Positions 24,677-33,118 of a stretch of DNA of 64,000 bases are shown in pieces. Origin of the DNA: RHLJ01 sp965212165 (GTDB lineage: Bacteria; Bacteroidota; Rhodothermia; Balneolales; Balneolaceae); assembly GCA_965212165.1 (NCBI GenBank), contig OZ243096.1:930001-994000 (forward strand). The letters are read 5' to 3'. Made by a program: the position numbers and the translations under genes. The notes beneath the pieces were generated by a model that was given only the letters and a program-made list of their open reading frames with translations, had not been told where the DNA came from and did no database searches. Numbering within the stretch: position 1 is the stretch's first letter; each line of letters starts with the position of its first letter.

Positions 24677-26818
24677 ATGAAAGAGTCGGTATTAATAATA
24701 TTGAGTATCCTATTTATTTCGCAAACTCAAGCCCAGACGAGTATCGAAAATTTTTATATAGGGAATGATCTTTCATATGTAAATATGATGGAAGATTGTG
24801 GCGCTGATTTTAAAGAAGGGGGTATTTCAAAGGACGTGTATCAGATTTATGCTGACCATGGAAATAGATTAGTACGTGTTCGATTATGGGTTAACCCAAA
24901 TTGGCAAAAAAATTTAGAGCAACCTGATGGGGTAAAAGAAATATATAGCAATTTAGAAGATGTTAAGGAAACCATTCAAAGAGCAAAATCTGCAGGAATG
25001 GAGGTTCTATTGGACTTTCACTATTCCGATTTTTGGGCAGATCCTGGTCGACAGGTGCTGCCAAATAAATGGTACATAGCAGGAACTAATGAAAATACGT
25101 TAGCTGATACCGTTTACAATTATACATTCAGGGTGCTTAATAATTTGAATAATGAAGGTCTATTACCTGAAATGGTTCAAATTGGTAATGAAAATAATAG
25201 CGGTATAATGACACATCGCTCAATGAATAATGAATTTAATGGACAGGAATTTTTAAGTAATAACTGGGGAAGACATGCAAAGTTATTTAATGCAGGAATA
25301 AAAGCTACACGAGATATTTCAGATTCAACTGAAAAAGACATAAAAATTGCACTTCATTATGCTGGTGTTGGAGGCGGGCTTGAATGGTGGTACGGAAATG
25401 CAATAAGTAATGGTATTACCGATTTTGACATCATAGGATTTTCATATTACCCAGCCTACCATGGTAGCAGTATCTCAGGAGTAGGTAACCAAGTAGCAAG
25501 ATTAAAAAATGACTATCCCAATAAAGAAATAATTATTTTAGAAACGGGTTACCCTTGGACTAGCCAAAATTTTGACGGGGCTCCCAATATTATAACTGAG
25601 ATTGTAAATGAATACACACCACTGAGTCCAATAGTACAACAAAGGTATTTAGTAGAACTTACAAAAGCGGTAATGAATGCAGGTGGAAATGGGGTGATTT
25701 TTTGGGAATCAGCATGGGTTTCAACTTCTTGTCGAACTCCTTGGGCGCAAGGTTCTGCACATGATCATGTTGCATTTTTTGATTACCCAGACAATAATTT
25801 TATTGAACTTGGTGCTGGAAATTGGATGCAAGCCTATATATATGAAGATATGCAATCGTTGCAAACAGTTTTCAGAGTTGACATGAAAGACGAGGATATT
25901 TCAAACGGAGTATACTTGGCAAGTGATTTTGATGGAAATGGAGAGTTTGAGCTAGACAAAATGCATAACGAAGTCAACAAGCGATATGCATTTACAAAAT
26001 ATATAAGTCAAGATAATACGGGTGAATTCTTCTTTATTAATGGTAATGATCTCTTAAACAGAGAAGTTGTCCCGGAGAACTGTTCAAATAGTAATGGAAA
26101 TAGGAGCTATGAAATAAATAGTGATAATCTTCTCTATGATTTTATTTGGGGAACGTGCGATAGAATTTCTGATAGCGGATCTCAAACTGAAGAAATTAAA
26201 GTAACCTTCGCTGTTGATATGACAGGTATAAATGTAAGTAACGGCGTCTATGTTACTGGCGACTTTACGGAAGACTCTGGTGGAAATTGGAGTATAGAAC
26301 CAATGGAGAAAGTAACGGGTCAAATCTATAAGTATGAAGCAATAGTTGCTCCAAACACTGAAGGTGGGTGGTATTTTTTAAATAGTAATAGCTGGGGAAA
26401 TCGTGAAGTTGTTCCCACAGAGTGTGTTGGTTATTATACTGCGGATAGGGGTTATTTTATAGAAGATGAGGATATAATTTACGCATATGAATGGGGTTCT
26501 TGTAATACATTTGAATTAGTAGATGTATCAGTAAGTGAAGAAGAAGAGGTTCCGAAAAATATCCAATTGTTTCAAAACTACCCAAACCCATTTAATCCAA
26601 GTACTTTAATAACTTATGAAATAATTAAAGCTTCAGTAATTGAGTTGAGTTTATTTAATATGCTTGGACAAAAAGTTATGACAATAGACTCAGGGTTTAA
26701 ATCGCCTGGGAAATACCGTATTGAGTTAGATGCTGGAGACTTACCTTCAGGAAATTATGTGTACAGAATTGTAGCAGATGGTTTTACTGAGTCTAAACAA
26801 CTAATGCTGTTAAAATAG
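24677..26818 (+). CDS. GH53 endo-galactanase with two C-terminal modules and T9SS sorting domain
   Basis: The 713-residue protein has a signal peptide (about 1-20), a GH53 domain (26-390; acid/base E172 in QIGNENNSG, nucleophile E289 in IILETGYPW), two related beta modules (about 397-496 and 507-611), and a T9SS type A sorting domain (631-713, NYPNPFNPSTLITYE). Each module runs from an F-x-V-D-M-K/T strand through NGVYxxxDF to NREVVP-x2-C and ends W-G-[ST]-C, with two cysteines per module that may pair. They resemble starch-binding-type beta-sandwich modules but I cannot name a CBM family. The protein should be surface-anchored, working with the periplasmic paralogue encoded 27 bases upstream, from which it probably arose by tandem duplication. 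Confidence 0.9.
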   Translation: MKESVLIILSILFISQTQAQTSIENFYIGNDLSYVNMMEDCGADFKEGGISKDVYQIYADHGNRLVRVRLWVNPNWQKNLEQPDGVKEIYSNLEDVKETIQRAKSAGMEVLLDFHYSDFWADPGRQVLPNKWYIAGTNENTLADTVYNYTFRVLNNLNNEGLLPEMVQIGNENNSGIMTHRSMNNEFNGQEFLSNNWGRHAKLFNAGIKATRDISDSTEKDIKIALHYAGVGGGLEWWYGNAISNGITDFDIIGFSYYPAYHGSSISGVGNQVARLKNDYPNKEIIILETGYPWTSQNFDGAPNIITEIVNEYTPLSPIVQQRYLVELTKAVMNAGGNGVIFWESAWVSTSCRTPWAQGSAHDHVAFFDYPDNNFIELGAGNWMQAYIYEDMQSLQTVFRVDMKDEDISNGVYLASDFDGNGEFELDKMHNEVNKRYAFTKYISQDNTGEFFFINGNDLLNREVVPENCSNSNGNRSYEINSDNLLYDFIWGTCDRISDSGSQTEEIKVTFAVDMTGINVSNGVYVTGDFTEDSGGNWSIEPMEKVTGQIYKYEAIVAPNTEGGWYFLNSNSWGNREVVPTECVGYYTADRGYFIEDEDIIYAYEWGSCNTFELVDVSVSEEEEVPKNIQLFQNYPNPFNPSTLITYEIIKASVIELSLFNMLGQKVMTIDSGFKSPGKYRIELDAGDLPSGNYVYRIVADGFTESKQLMLLK

Positions 26819-26827
26819 ACTATTTGA

Positions 26828-27664
26828 TTATAATCTTTCTAAAACACCAACAATAATTTGAGTGAGTTTTGGCTCAGCCATAGCTGCAGCTTCTAATACA
26901 TCATCAAGACTAACAGGTTCAAGTGCGTCTGGGAAACACTCATCTGTTATTACAGAAATACCAAGAACATCTAAGCCCATATGTACAGCAGCAATTACTT
27001 CAGGAACTGTACTCATTCCAACAACATCGGCACCTAATTGCCTCATGAATCGATATTCAGCTTTAGTTTCAAGAGTTGGCCCTGAAACCGATAGATAAAC
27101 GCCTTTATGAAGCTTTATTGCATGATCTAAAGCTACATTTTCTGCTGTTTCAATAAGGCGCTCTGTGTAAGGCTCGCTCATATCAGGAAAACGCGGACCA
27201 AGTTCATTATCGTTAGGTCCAATGAGGGGATTATCGCCAAGAAAATTAATATGGTCGTTAATTATCATGACATCACCGCGGCTAAAAATCGGATTTAATC
27301 CTCCGCATGCGTTACTAACCATTAAAGTTTGAACTCCTAGTGCCTTTGCAACTCGAACAGGAAAAGCAATTTGTTGCATGCTGTACCCTTCGTAATAATG
27401 AAAGCGACCTTGCATTGCGACTACAGCTTTACCACCTAATGTACCGAAAATGAGTCTTCCAGCATGGCTTTCAACAGTTGAAACTGGGAAATGAGGAATT
27501 AAATCATAACTAATGGTATGAATTGCATCAATCTCTTCAGCCAATTGACCTAAACCAGTACCTAGTATTAGTAAATACTCAGGTTGAAATGATGTTTGGT
27601 TAGTTATGAACTCAACGGCTTCATCACGTTTTGTTCTAAATTGTTCTACGGTATCAAAAGCCAT
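26828..27664 (-). CDS. punA: Purine nucleoside phosphorylase (PNP-I family)
   Basis: This trimeric-type enzyme phosphorolyses guanosine and inosine-type nucleosides to base plus ribose-1-phosphate. The 278-residue sequence carries LILGTGLGQLAEE for phosphate binding, MQGRFHYYEGY, VSNACGGLNP, the purine site loop SGPTLETKAEYR, and VVGMSTVPEVIAAVH. It is the last gene of the minus-strand yggS-divIVA run, 42 bases after divIVA, and converges on the GH53 gene with nine bases between stops. Confidence 0.95.
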   Translation of the reverse strand: MAFDTVEQFRTKRDEAVEFITNQTSFQPEYLLILGTGLGQLAEEIDAIHTISYDLIPHFPVSTVESHAGRLIFGTLGGKAVVAMQGRFHYYEGYSMQQIAFPVRVAKALGVQTLMVSNACGGLNPIFSRGDVMIINDHINFLGDNPLIGPNDNELGPRFPDMSEPYTERLIETAENVALDHAIKLHKGVYLSVSGPTLETKAEYRFMRQLGADVVGMSTVPEVIAAVHMGLDVLGISVITDECFPDALEPVSLDDVLEAAAMAEPKLTQIIVGVLERL

Positions 27665-27706
27665 AATTAGTGTATAGTTAGCTAATAGAATGAATTGAGG
27701 AAGTGT

Positions 27707-28504
27707 TTAATCTATCTCGTCTAGGATGTCGTTTAAGCGATCAGAACCTGGAGGAAAACCATTGTCATGTTTGGCTACTTTTTCTTCATCTTCGCTTTCA
27801 TGTTCTAGATTTTCAATTTCGTCTTCATCAAACGCAAAACGTGATTTATTTAGTTCCTCTTCATTATTGGAATCTAAAGCGTCAGTTTCTTCCGCAGTCA
27901 CTTCACTATCAGAGTCTGAAGCTATGGTTTCTTCAATTATTTCATCGCCATCTGAGTTATCTTCAACTATTTCTTCAGCAATCTCTTCGACAACAGGCAC
28001 TGCATTAATTGCCTCTTTAACTTCTTCATCTAAAGGAAGAGTAAAAATGCTCATTTCATCTTTCGAGAATTTATCGATAGAGCTTTTTGCATTATCTAGA
28101 TAGGAAGAGATTCCAGATATAATTTCGTCACGTCGATCAAGTAAACGCAATATACTTTGACGAATATGTGCTCGCTGTTGGTTTGCTTCTTGAATTATAC
28201 CTTCAGCGTCCATTTGAGCTTTATCGGTAGTGTTCTTGGCTTCAAGACGAGCATTGTCCATCTTTTGAGCGACAGATTCTTTTGTAGTCTGAAGGGTTTC
28301 ATGAAGAGCTTCTTCAACTCGTTCATAATGCCGAACACGATCTCCGAGCTTCTCAATTTGATCTTCAAGCTCTTTATTCTTGGTTATAAGATGTTCGTAT
28401 TCATTAGATACGAGTGTTAGAAATGCTTGTACATCAGCAACGTCGTAACCTCTTAATGACTTCTCAAATTGCTGTTGTTTTATTTCAATAGGTGTGAGTT
28501 TCAT
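27707..28504 (-). CDS. DivIVA-domain protein
   Basis: The 265-residue protein begins with the DivIVA membrane-curvature/lipid-binding head (LTPIEIKQQQFEKSLRGYDVADVQAFL), then a long coiled coil (about residues 30-130), and ends in an acidic, disordered-looking tail (about 165-265, rich in E and D). DivIVA proteins sit at curved membrane and organise division or polar growth; a Gram-negative Balneolota copy is unusual for the textbook family but common in relatives. Coexpression with YggS parallels the Gram-positive ylm-divIVA cluster. It is 42 bases downstream of a small membrane coiled-coil gene. Confidence 0.88.
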   Translation of the reverse strand: MKLTPIEIKQQQFEKSLRGYDVADVQAFLTLVSNEYEHLITKNKELEDQIEKLGDRVRHYERVEEALHETLQTTKESVAQKMDNARLEAKNTTDKAQMDAEGIIQEANQQRAHIRQSILRLLDRRDEIISGISSYLDNAKSSIDKFSKDEMSIFTLPLDEEVKEAINAVPVVEEIAEEIVEDNSDGDEIIEETIASDSDSEVTAEETDALDSNNEEELNKSRFAFDEDEIENLEHESEDEEKVAKHDNGFPPGSDRLNDILDEID

Positions 28505-28546
28505 AATAAGTGTTCTAAAAAGTCTAAAGCTTATTTAAAATAACAC

Positions 28547-28900
28547 TTATTCGTCTAACATGTTCCTTAGATTACTCTTATCATCGGTTTTTGATGAAGT
28601 ACGTACTTCATTATTTTCTATAGTGATTTCACCAAGGGAATCTGGCGATTCTTGAATGCGAATTTTTTCTTCTTCAATTTCAGAAACAATAGTCTCTAAG
28701 TTAGTAATACGCCGCTCTGTTGTTTTTTTGAATTCACCTAAAGCTTTAAAAAACTGAGGGTTAATATCTCCTGATGAGGCAGAACCTTTCCGGTTTATCC
28801 AAGCTTTGATCAGGCTAAATACATTATGTAAAAAAAATCCAGTTAACCCAATTCCTAATACAATAGCGACAAAGCCGAGTATAAATTCTTCTTCTTGCAT
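28547..28900 (-). CDS. Small membrane protein with coiled-coil tail (PspB-like topology)
   Basis: The 117-residue protein has one N-terminal helix (about 7-31), a short linker, a predicted coiled coil (about 48-85, RRITNLETIVSEIEEEKIRIQE) and an acidic tail. Architecture recalls phage-shock PspB (helix plus coiled coil) but the sequence does not allow a firm assignment. It lies four bases after its neighbour of the same design and 42 bases before divIVA, suggesting a shared envelope or division role. Confidence 0.72.
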   Translation of the reverse strand: MQEEEFILGFVAIVLGIGLTGFFLHNVFSLIKAWINRKGSASSGDINPQFFKALGEFKKTTERRITNLETIVSEIEEEKIRIQESPDSLGEITIENNEVRTSSKTDDKSNLRNMLDE

Positions 28901-28904
28901 AATA

Positions 28905-29201
28905 TCAGTTCCTTACTTTTCCTCTGTTGTTACCTTCATCAGGATCATTCTTAATTTCAATATCTTCAATAGTAATGGATGGCTTAGAAGCTTCTTTTTT
29001 TGATAGCTGATCTTCTAGGTTTTCGACACGCGCTTTTAAACTGAATATCATTTTGCGAAGCTCCTGTGACTCTTTGGCGCTCGTATAGCGCTTTTCTTCC
29101 ATCTTCAATTCCTTTTCTTTAAAGGCGTAAAACATTCCGCCAAGTGGAATTAAAATTCCTGCAATTGCTACAATAGCAAACCATGGTAATCCAAAAAACA
29201 T
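28905..29201 (-). CDS. Small membrane protein with coiled-coil tail, second of a pair
   Basis: The protein starts MFFGLPWFAIVAIAGILIPLG, a membrane helix (about 6-25), and continues with a lysine-rich stretch and a coiled coil (about 35-70, ELRKMIFSLKARVENLEDQLSK), ending in a charged tail. The ATG at 29201 gives 98 residues; an in-frame TTG nine bases earlier is possible. The FAIVAIAGILIP plus LKARVENLE pattern is again PspB-like. It is four bases from the next gene and 52 bases downstream of yggS. Confidence 0.7.
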   Translation of the reverse strand: MFFGLPWFAIVAIAGILIPLGGMFYAFKEKELKMEEKRYTSAKESQELRKMIFSLKARVENLEDQLSKKEASKPSITIEDIEIKNDPDEGNNRGKVRN

Positions 29202-29253
29202 AGTGCCCAAAATTTTGTGTTAAAAGCCAAAGTGGGAATCATTACGCAATTAA

Positions 29254-29958
29254 TCAAACATAGTTTCGAGAACCAAATATTGAGCTTCCAACTCTTATCA
29301 TTGTTGCACCTTCTTCAATCGCAATATGGAAATCACCACTCATACCCATTGAAAGTTCAGTTAAGTTGATATTCCCTCCATTATAGGAAGTATGTTCAAT
29401 CATTGTATTTCTAAGTAAAGCAAATTCATGCCTAACGTCTTCTGGATTGTCTGCAAATGTAGCAAGTCCCATCAGACCTCTTACTTTAATATGAGGTAGT
29501 TCTTTAGCGCGTTCTAGAATAGATGGCAATGAAGAAATTTCACAGCCACTTTTTTGATCTTCACCGCTAATATTTATTTGAATTAAAACATTTATAATTC
29601 TCTTTACTGATTCTGCTCTCTTATTAATCTCGGTTAAATATTTTGCTTTTGAAACAGAATGAATCCAATCAACCCGATCGGCAATATATTTTATTTTATT
29701 TGATTGCATAGTTCCAATCATATGCCATTCAATTCCATTGAGTTCGATTGACTCCATTTTATCTTGAAGTTCTTGCATCCGATTTTCTCCAAAATGCAGT
29801 TGATTAGCACCGTAAGCCGCTATAATTGCTTCATTTGGTTTAGTTTTGCTAACAGCAATTAAGGTTATTTCTTCAGGATTGCGCCCACTTTTTTTGCAGG
29901 ATTCTTCAATTTGAAGTCGAATTTGATCAAGATTTTCAGATATAGAAGACATACTCAT
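29254..29958 (-). CDS. yggS: YggS-family pyridoxal-phosphate homeostasis protein
   Basis: This 234-residue PLP-binding protein (alanine racemase barrel fold) has the cofactor lysine in LIAVSKTKPNEAI and further signatures FGENRMQELQDKM, WHMIGTMQSNK, INISGEDQKSG, LMGLATFAD, LSMGMSGDFHIAIEEGATMIRVGSSIFG. It buffers pyridoxal phosphate and has no catalytic turnover. Two nearby ATG codons (29958 and 29952) are possible. It heads the run yggS, two small membrane genes, divIVA and punA; the divergent Nif3-like gene faces it across 193 bases. Confidence 0.94.
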   Translation of the reverse strand: MSMSSISENLDQIRLQIEESCKKSGRNPEEITLIAVSKTKPNEAIIAAYGANQLHFGENRMQELQDKMESIELNGIEWHMIGTMQSNKIKYIADRVDWIHSVSKAKYLTEINKRAESVKRIINVLIQINISGEDQKSGCEISSLPSILERAKELPHIKVRGLMGLATFADNPEDVRHEFALLRNTMIEHTSYNGGNINLTELSMGMSGDFHIAIEEGATMIRVGSSIFGSRNYV

Positions 29959-29972
29959 AGAAAAATGTGTTT

Positions 29973-29992
29973 TAACTTGTAATTATAAGTTA
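29973..29992. repeat. Near-perfect 20-base palindrome between yggS and the Nif3-like gene
   Basis: TAACTT and AAGTTA arms enclose a TAATTA core with a single mismatched pair. It lies 15 bases upstream of yggS, a plausible operator position. Confidence 0.35.
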
Positions 29993-30032
29993 TCAACATA
30001 AAGATAGCCTTTTATAATTCGCTAATAAGCCT

Positions 30033-30040
30033 TATTTTTG
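30033..30040 (+). promoter_or_regulatory. TAnnTTTG -7 box upstream of the Nif3-like gene
   Basis: TATTTTTG matches the -7 consensus 112 bases before the GTG start; a TTTT element 19 bases upstream could be a weak -33 box. Confidence 0.4.
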
Positions 30041-30151
30041 GGAGCTCAAAGAAGACGTAAAATATATATCGCTTGATACAGAACTTCTACTTATTCATAC
30101 ATCCTTTGTCCGGCTACTTGCCTAACATAACTTTTAAAGAGTTAAGATAGA

Positions 30152-31213
30152 GTGGCAACTAGAATCCGACATATCTCTACCTTTTTGAATCAATGGGCTC
30201 CCCCAAATGTCAAATTGGACTACGACAATGTTGGATTACTCGTAGGTGATCCAGATACTGAAGTTTCATCCATTCTAACATGTCTTGATATAACTGATGA
30301 AGTTGTTGCCGAAGCTATTGCTAAGGGCTGTGAATTAATTGTAGCACATCACCCACTCATATTTAATAAAATTGGATCTATAAATCCAACAAATGAGCAG
30401 GGAAAAATTATTTATAAACTCATCAAGAATGATATCGGCTTATTAGTAGCACATACCAATCTTGATGCTGCACTTGATGGTGTCTCTTTTGTTCTAGCCA
30501 ATATATTAGGCCTTGATAATTTGTCATTCCTTGATAAAAGTTATACGATAAGTAGAAGAATTAAACTTGTAACTGCAGAAGAAGATGCAGATGCTGTTCT
30601 TAAGATTTTAAATTACTATTCTGCTGAAGAAGCACATTATTTTGAAGTCGAAAACCGTGAACATGGGTTGAAATGTTTCGAAGCAATTATCGACAAGCAT
30701 CATGTTGCAGCGCTTCGTGCTGGCCTAAAGAAAGAAGGTTTATTGAAGGCCGGATCATTTCAAGTAACGGAGCTTGCTTCTACGTCACAAAACTTTGGAA
30801 TGGGTGTTATTGGTGAATATCCTGAAGATGGTTTAGCCAAAAGTGAATTTCTTCACCTTGTTTCTAAAGCACTGAATGTTAGATCCATTCGATATTCAGG
30901 TGATACCGAAAGAATAAAACGAGTTGCTGTTTGTGGCGGTACTGGAATTTCCCTAAAAAAAGCTGCTATTAATGCAGGTGCACAAGCATTCGTAACTGCC
31001 GATATTAAGTACCATGACTACTTTACTGAGAAAGATAACTTTATTTTGGTAGATGTAGGACATTATGAGAGCGAATTTCCAATAGCTGAAGCCCTTAAAA
31101 ATGAGCTATCAGACGCCTTCGAAGAACTTACCGTTTCCATCACTCAAACGGTGACCAATCCAATGAAAATTTACGTTTCTGAGATTGAACCACAACCTAT
31201 TCATACTAGCTGA
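30152..31213 (+). CDS. Nif3-like dinuclear metal centre protein
   Basis: The 353-residue protein is of the long Nif3/YqfO class. N-terminal and C-terminal halves supply the metal site (DYDNVGLLVGD, IVAHHPLIFNKI, VAHTNLDAA, then VGHYESEFPIAEAL), separated by a PII/CutA-like insert (about residues 135-225). The family is conserved and has been linked to GTP cyclohydrolase-like activity, but its role is not settled. It starts with GTG at 30152, preceded by AAGATAGAG. It probably forms an operon with the coiled-coil gene that begins 10 bases later. Confidence 0.92.
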   Translation: MATRIRHISTFLNQWAPPNVKLDYDNVGLLVGDPDTEVSSILTCLDITDEVVAEAIAKGCELIVAHHPLIFNKIGSINPTNEQGKIIYKLIKNDIGLLVAHTNLDAALDGVSFVLANILGLDNLSFLDKSYTISRRIKLVTAEEDADAVLKILNYYSAEEAHYFEVENREHGLKCFEAIIDKHHVAALRAGLKKEGLLKAGSFQVTELASTSQNFGMGVIGEYPEDGLAKSEFLHLVSKALNVRSIRYSGDTERIKRVAVCGGTGISLKKAAINAGAQAFVTADIKYHDYFTEKDNFILVDVGHYESEFPIAEALKNELSDAFEELTVSITQTVTNPMKIYVSEIEPQPIHTS

Positions 31214-31223
31214 CCACTCATCC

Positions 31224-31958
31224 ATGAAAGAAATACTCCAACAATTAGCAAACTTACAATATATCGATAGCAGAATCGATGAAATAAAACAATTGAGAGG
31301 GGATCTTCCTGAAGAGATTCTTGATATTGAAACTGATATAGCTCGAGGAGAAGCAAAGTTAGGGAAGCTTCAAAAAGAGCAAACGGATTTGACTATTGAG
31401 CTTGATAGTCTCAAACTTGAGATTAAAAGCTCTGAAGAAAAAGTAAGTAAGTACGAAGATCAACAACTTACAGTTCGAAATAATCGTGAATATGATGCAT
31501 TGACTAAAGAAATTGAAGTTCAAAAGCAGATAGTTGAGAATTCAACTGCACGTATTATCGAAGTAGAAAAAAGAATTGAGGAAGTAGGACCAGAAGTTGA
31601 AGTTGCTCAAACTGAATTAGATCAAACAAAGGCATTATTTGAGCAAAAACAGAATAGTCTTGAAAAGGTAATGAAGTCTACTCAAGATGAAGAAGACGTG
31701 CTTACTAAGAAAAGAGATGAAGCCCAGAAGCTTATTGATGAGCGTTATATGCGCAATTACAATCGCCTAAGAAATGGGTTGAATAATGGCATTGCTGTTG
31801 TTGCAATGGATAGAGGAGCCGCACTTGGAATGGCTCTCCCGCCGCAGACTCAAGTTGAAGTTCGTCGAATGAATAAAATCATTTTCGATGAAAATAGTGG
31901 TAGAATTGTAGTAGACCAAGCGTTCTTTGATAATGCTAAAGAGCAATTAACTATTTAA
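31224..31958 (+). CDS. Coiled-coil protein of the C4-zinc-ribbon (DUF164) family, zinc ligands absent
   Basis: The 244-residue protein has a long antiparallel-type coiled coil (about residues 5-185) with the family motif QLTVRNNREYDALTKEIE, followed by the C-terminal region that is normally a four-cysteine zinc ribbon. Here the frame text GMALPPQTQVEVRRMNKIIFDENSGRIVVD keeps the LPPQ and GRI landmarks but none of the four cysteines. The function of the family is unclear (linked to septation or competence-like pilus roles in some bacteria). The ATG at 31224 is preferred over a TTG at 31185 inside the upstream gene. It is 10 bases after the Nif3-like gene, a pairing seen in many genomes. Confidence 0.85.
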   Translation: MKEILQQLANLQYIDSRIDEIKQLRGDLPEEILDIETDIARGEAKLGKLQKEQTDLTIELDSLKLEIKSSEEKVSKYEDQQLTVRNNREYDALTKEIEVQKQIVENSTARIIEVEKRIEEVGPEVEVAQTELDQTKALFEQKQNSLEKVMKSTQDEEDVLTKKRDEAQKLIDERYMRNYNRLRNGLNNGIAVVAMDRGAALGMALPPQTQVEVRRMNKIIFDENSGRIVVDQAFFDNAKEQLTI

Positions 31959-31985
31959 AAACTTGTGATCAGCACAAAATTGATT

Positions 31986-32016
31986 AAAGGGAATTCCTGA
32001 TGGGATTCCCTTTTTT
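31986..32016 (+). terminator. Terminator after the coiled-coil gene
   Basis: AAAGGGAAT pairs with ATTCCCTTT (plus an inner CC/GG) and runs into six T residues, 27 bases after the stop. Confidence 0.9.
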
Positions 32017-32066
32017 ATTAGCTTTCTGCCATAATACTCCATTTCTCTTTCCTTTCATAAAGAGAA

Positions 32067-32137
32067 GACCTCCAAGAATAAAATCATTAACTAACATAGA
32101 GGTCCTCCTTCACGTGAAGCAGGAGATAGTGGAGGTC
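32067..32137 (+). other. Structured leader upstream of RNase P RNA
   Basis: Three complementary elements occur: GACCTCC (32067-32073), GAGGTCCTCC (32099-32108) and GGAGGTC (32131-32137), so the first can pair with either of the others. Between them lies a perfect 12-base palindrome CTTCACGTGAAG (32108-32119). The role is unknown; it may be promoter-side regulation or a remnant structure. Confidence 0.35.
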
Positions 32138-32157
32138 GGAATCTAACTGAAGAAATG

Positions 32158-32165
32158 TTACCTTT
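32158..32165 (+). promoter_or_regulatory. Probable -7 element of rnpB
   Basis: The sequence around 32159-32166 (TACCTTTA) differs from TAnnTTTG by one base and ends three bases before the first pairing base of RNase P RNA, which is the correct spacing for a -7 box. Confidence 0.4.
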
Positions 32166-32168
32166 AAT

Positions 32169-32528
32169 GCAGGAAAACTGGGTAATCGCTCCGCACCTTT
32201 GTGCGGGGAGGAAAGTCCGGACACCAACAAGTACCACGCTCAACGATCCCTCGGGCGTAGTTGAGGCTTGGAAAGGGTGACCTTTCTAGGATAGAAAGTG
32301 CAACAGAAAACAAACCGTCCGCCATTGGCGGATAAGGGTGAAAAGGTGAGGTAAGAGCTCACCGCTCTTAGGGCGACCGAAGAGGCACGGTAAACCTCGT
32401 GGGGTGCAAGTTCATGTAGGTGGTTAGGCTCCTCTTGTAGTGATGCCACCGGGTGGGACGCACCAGATAAATGATTGCCAAACCACGTTATGCGTGGGGA
32501 ACAAAATCCGGCTTATAGGTTTTCCTGC
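32169..32528 (+). ncRNA. rnpB: RNase P RNA (bacterial class A type)
   Basis: The 360-base RNA that processes tRNA 5' ends is recognised by its conserved core: GAGGAAAGTCCGGAC near the 5' end, the ACAGAAA-type element in CAACAGAAAACAAACCG, GGTGAGGTAAGAGCTCACC, and ACAAAATCCGGCTTAT near the 3' end. The terminal helix P1 forms between GCAGGAAAAC (32169-32178) and GTTTTCCTGC (32519-32528), which sets the ends. A strong terminator follows after 9 bases. The protein subunit gene rnpA lies about 10 kb away. Confidence 0.97.
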
Positions 32529-32537
32529 AATACATGG

Positions 32538-32570
32538 AAACCCCGTCCCAAAAGGGCGGGGTTTTGTTTT
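32538..32570 (+). terminator. Terminator after rnpB
   Basis: AAACCCCG with CGGGGTTT plus an inner CCC/GGG forms a GC-rich hairpin followed by TTTTG-TTTT. It also lies against the convergent smpB stop codon. Confidence 0.93.
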
Positions 32571-33042
32571 AAAGATTAATCTTAAAACTTCCCTTTAGAT
32601 TGCGATCCATATCTCGTTTGGTGTCTTTCTCTTTAATGCTTTCTCTCTTATCGAATTTCTTTTTACCACGAGCTACTCCAATCAATACTTTAGCATAACC
32701 AGCTTTAAAGTAAATTTTTAGAGGAATAAGTGTATTCCCTTTTACTAAAGTGGCCTTTTCTAATTCACGAATTTCTTTTTTATGAAGAAGTAACTTTCGT
32801 GGTCTTCGTGGATCGTGATTATTGTAAGAACCTTGTTCATAAGGCTTCACATATAATTCTCTTAAAAAGACTTCATCACCTTGAATAAAAGCGAACGCAT
32901 CAGTAAAACTTGCCTTCCCTTCACGAATAGACTTTACCTCTGTACCTTGGAGAACTATTCCAGCTTCATAAGTATCCTCAATAGCGTAATCGTGTCGCGC
33001 TTTGCGGTTCTGGATGGTCGGTGTATTCTTGTTTTCGGACAT
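32569..33042 (-). CDS. smpB: SsrA-binding protein SmpB
   Basis: SmpB binds tmRNA and rescues stalled ribosomes. The 157-residue protein has NRKARHDYAIEDTYEAGIVLQGTEVKSIREGKASF, the oligonucleotide-binding barrel core, and a C-terminal basic tail (KKFDKRESIKEKDTKRDMDR). The ATG at 33042 (MSENKNTPTIQNRKARHDY) is chosen over an in-frame ATG at 33072 that adds a hydrophobic stretch absent from the family. It is last in a minus-strand run with arginine deiminase, the protease and a lipoprotein, though a 76-base gap precedes it. Confidence 0.95.
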   Translation of the reverse strand: MSENKNTPTIQNRKARHDYAIEDTYEAGIVLQGTEVKSIREGKASFTDAFAFIQGDEVFLRELYVKPYEQGSYNNHDPRRPRKLLLHKKEIRELEKATLVKGNTLIPLKIYFKAGYAKVLIGVARGKKKFDKRESIKEKDTKRDMDRNLKGSFKINL

Positions 33043-33118
33043 TGGTTTGAAAAAATGACAGAAGACGAACACAAAGAATTCTTTGCTCTTTTGTCATTCG
33101 TCGTAGTTCAATAATTAA

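Noticed and set aside
27703..28103. Two serine- and leucine-rich frames on the plus strand
   Set aside because: They lie opposite the acidic tail of the DivIVA-domain protein and are composition artefacts.
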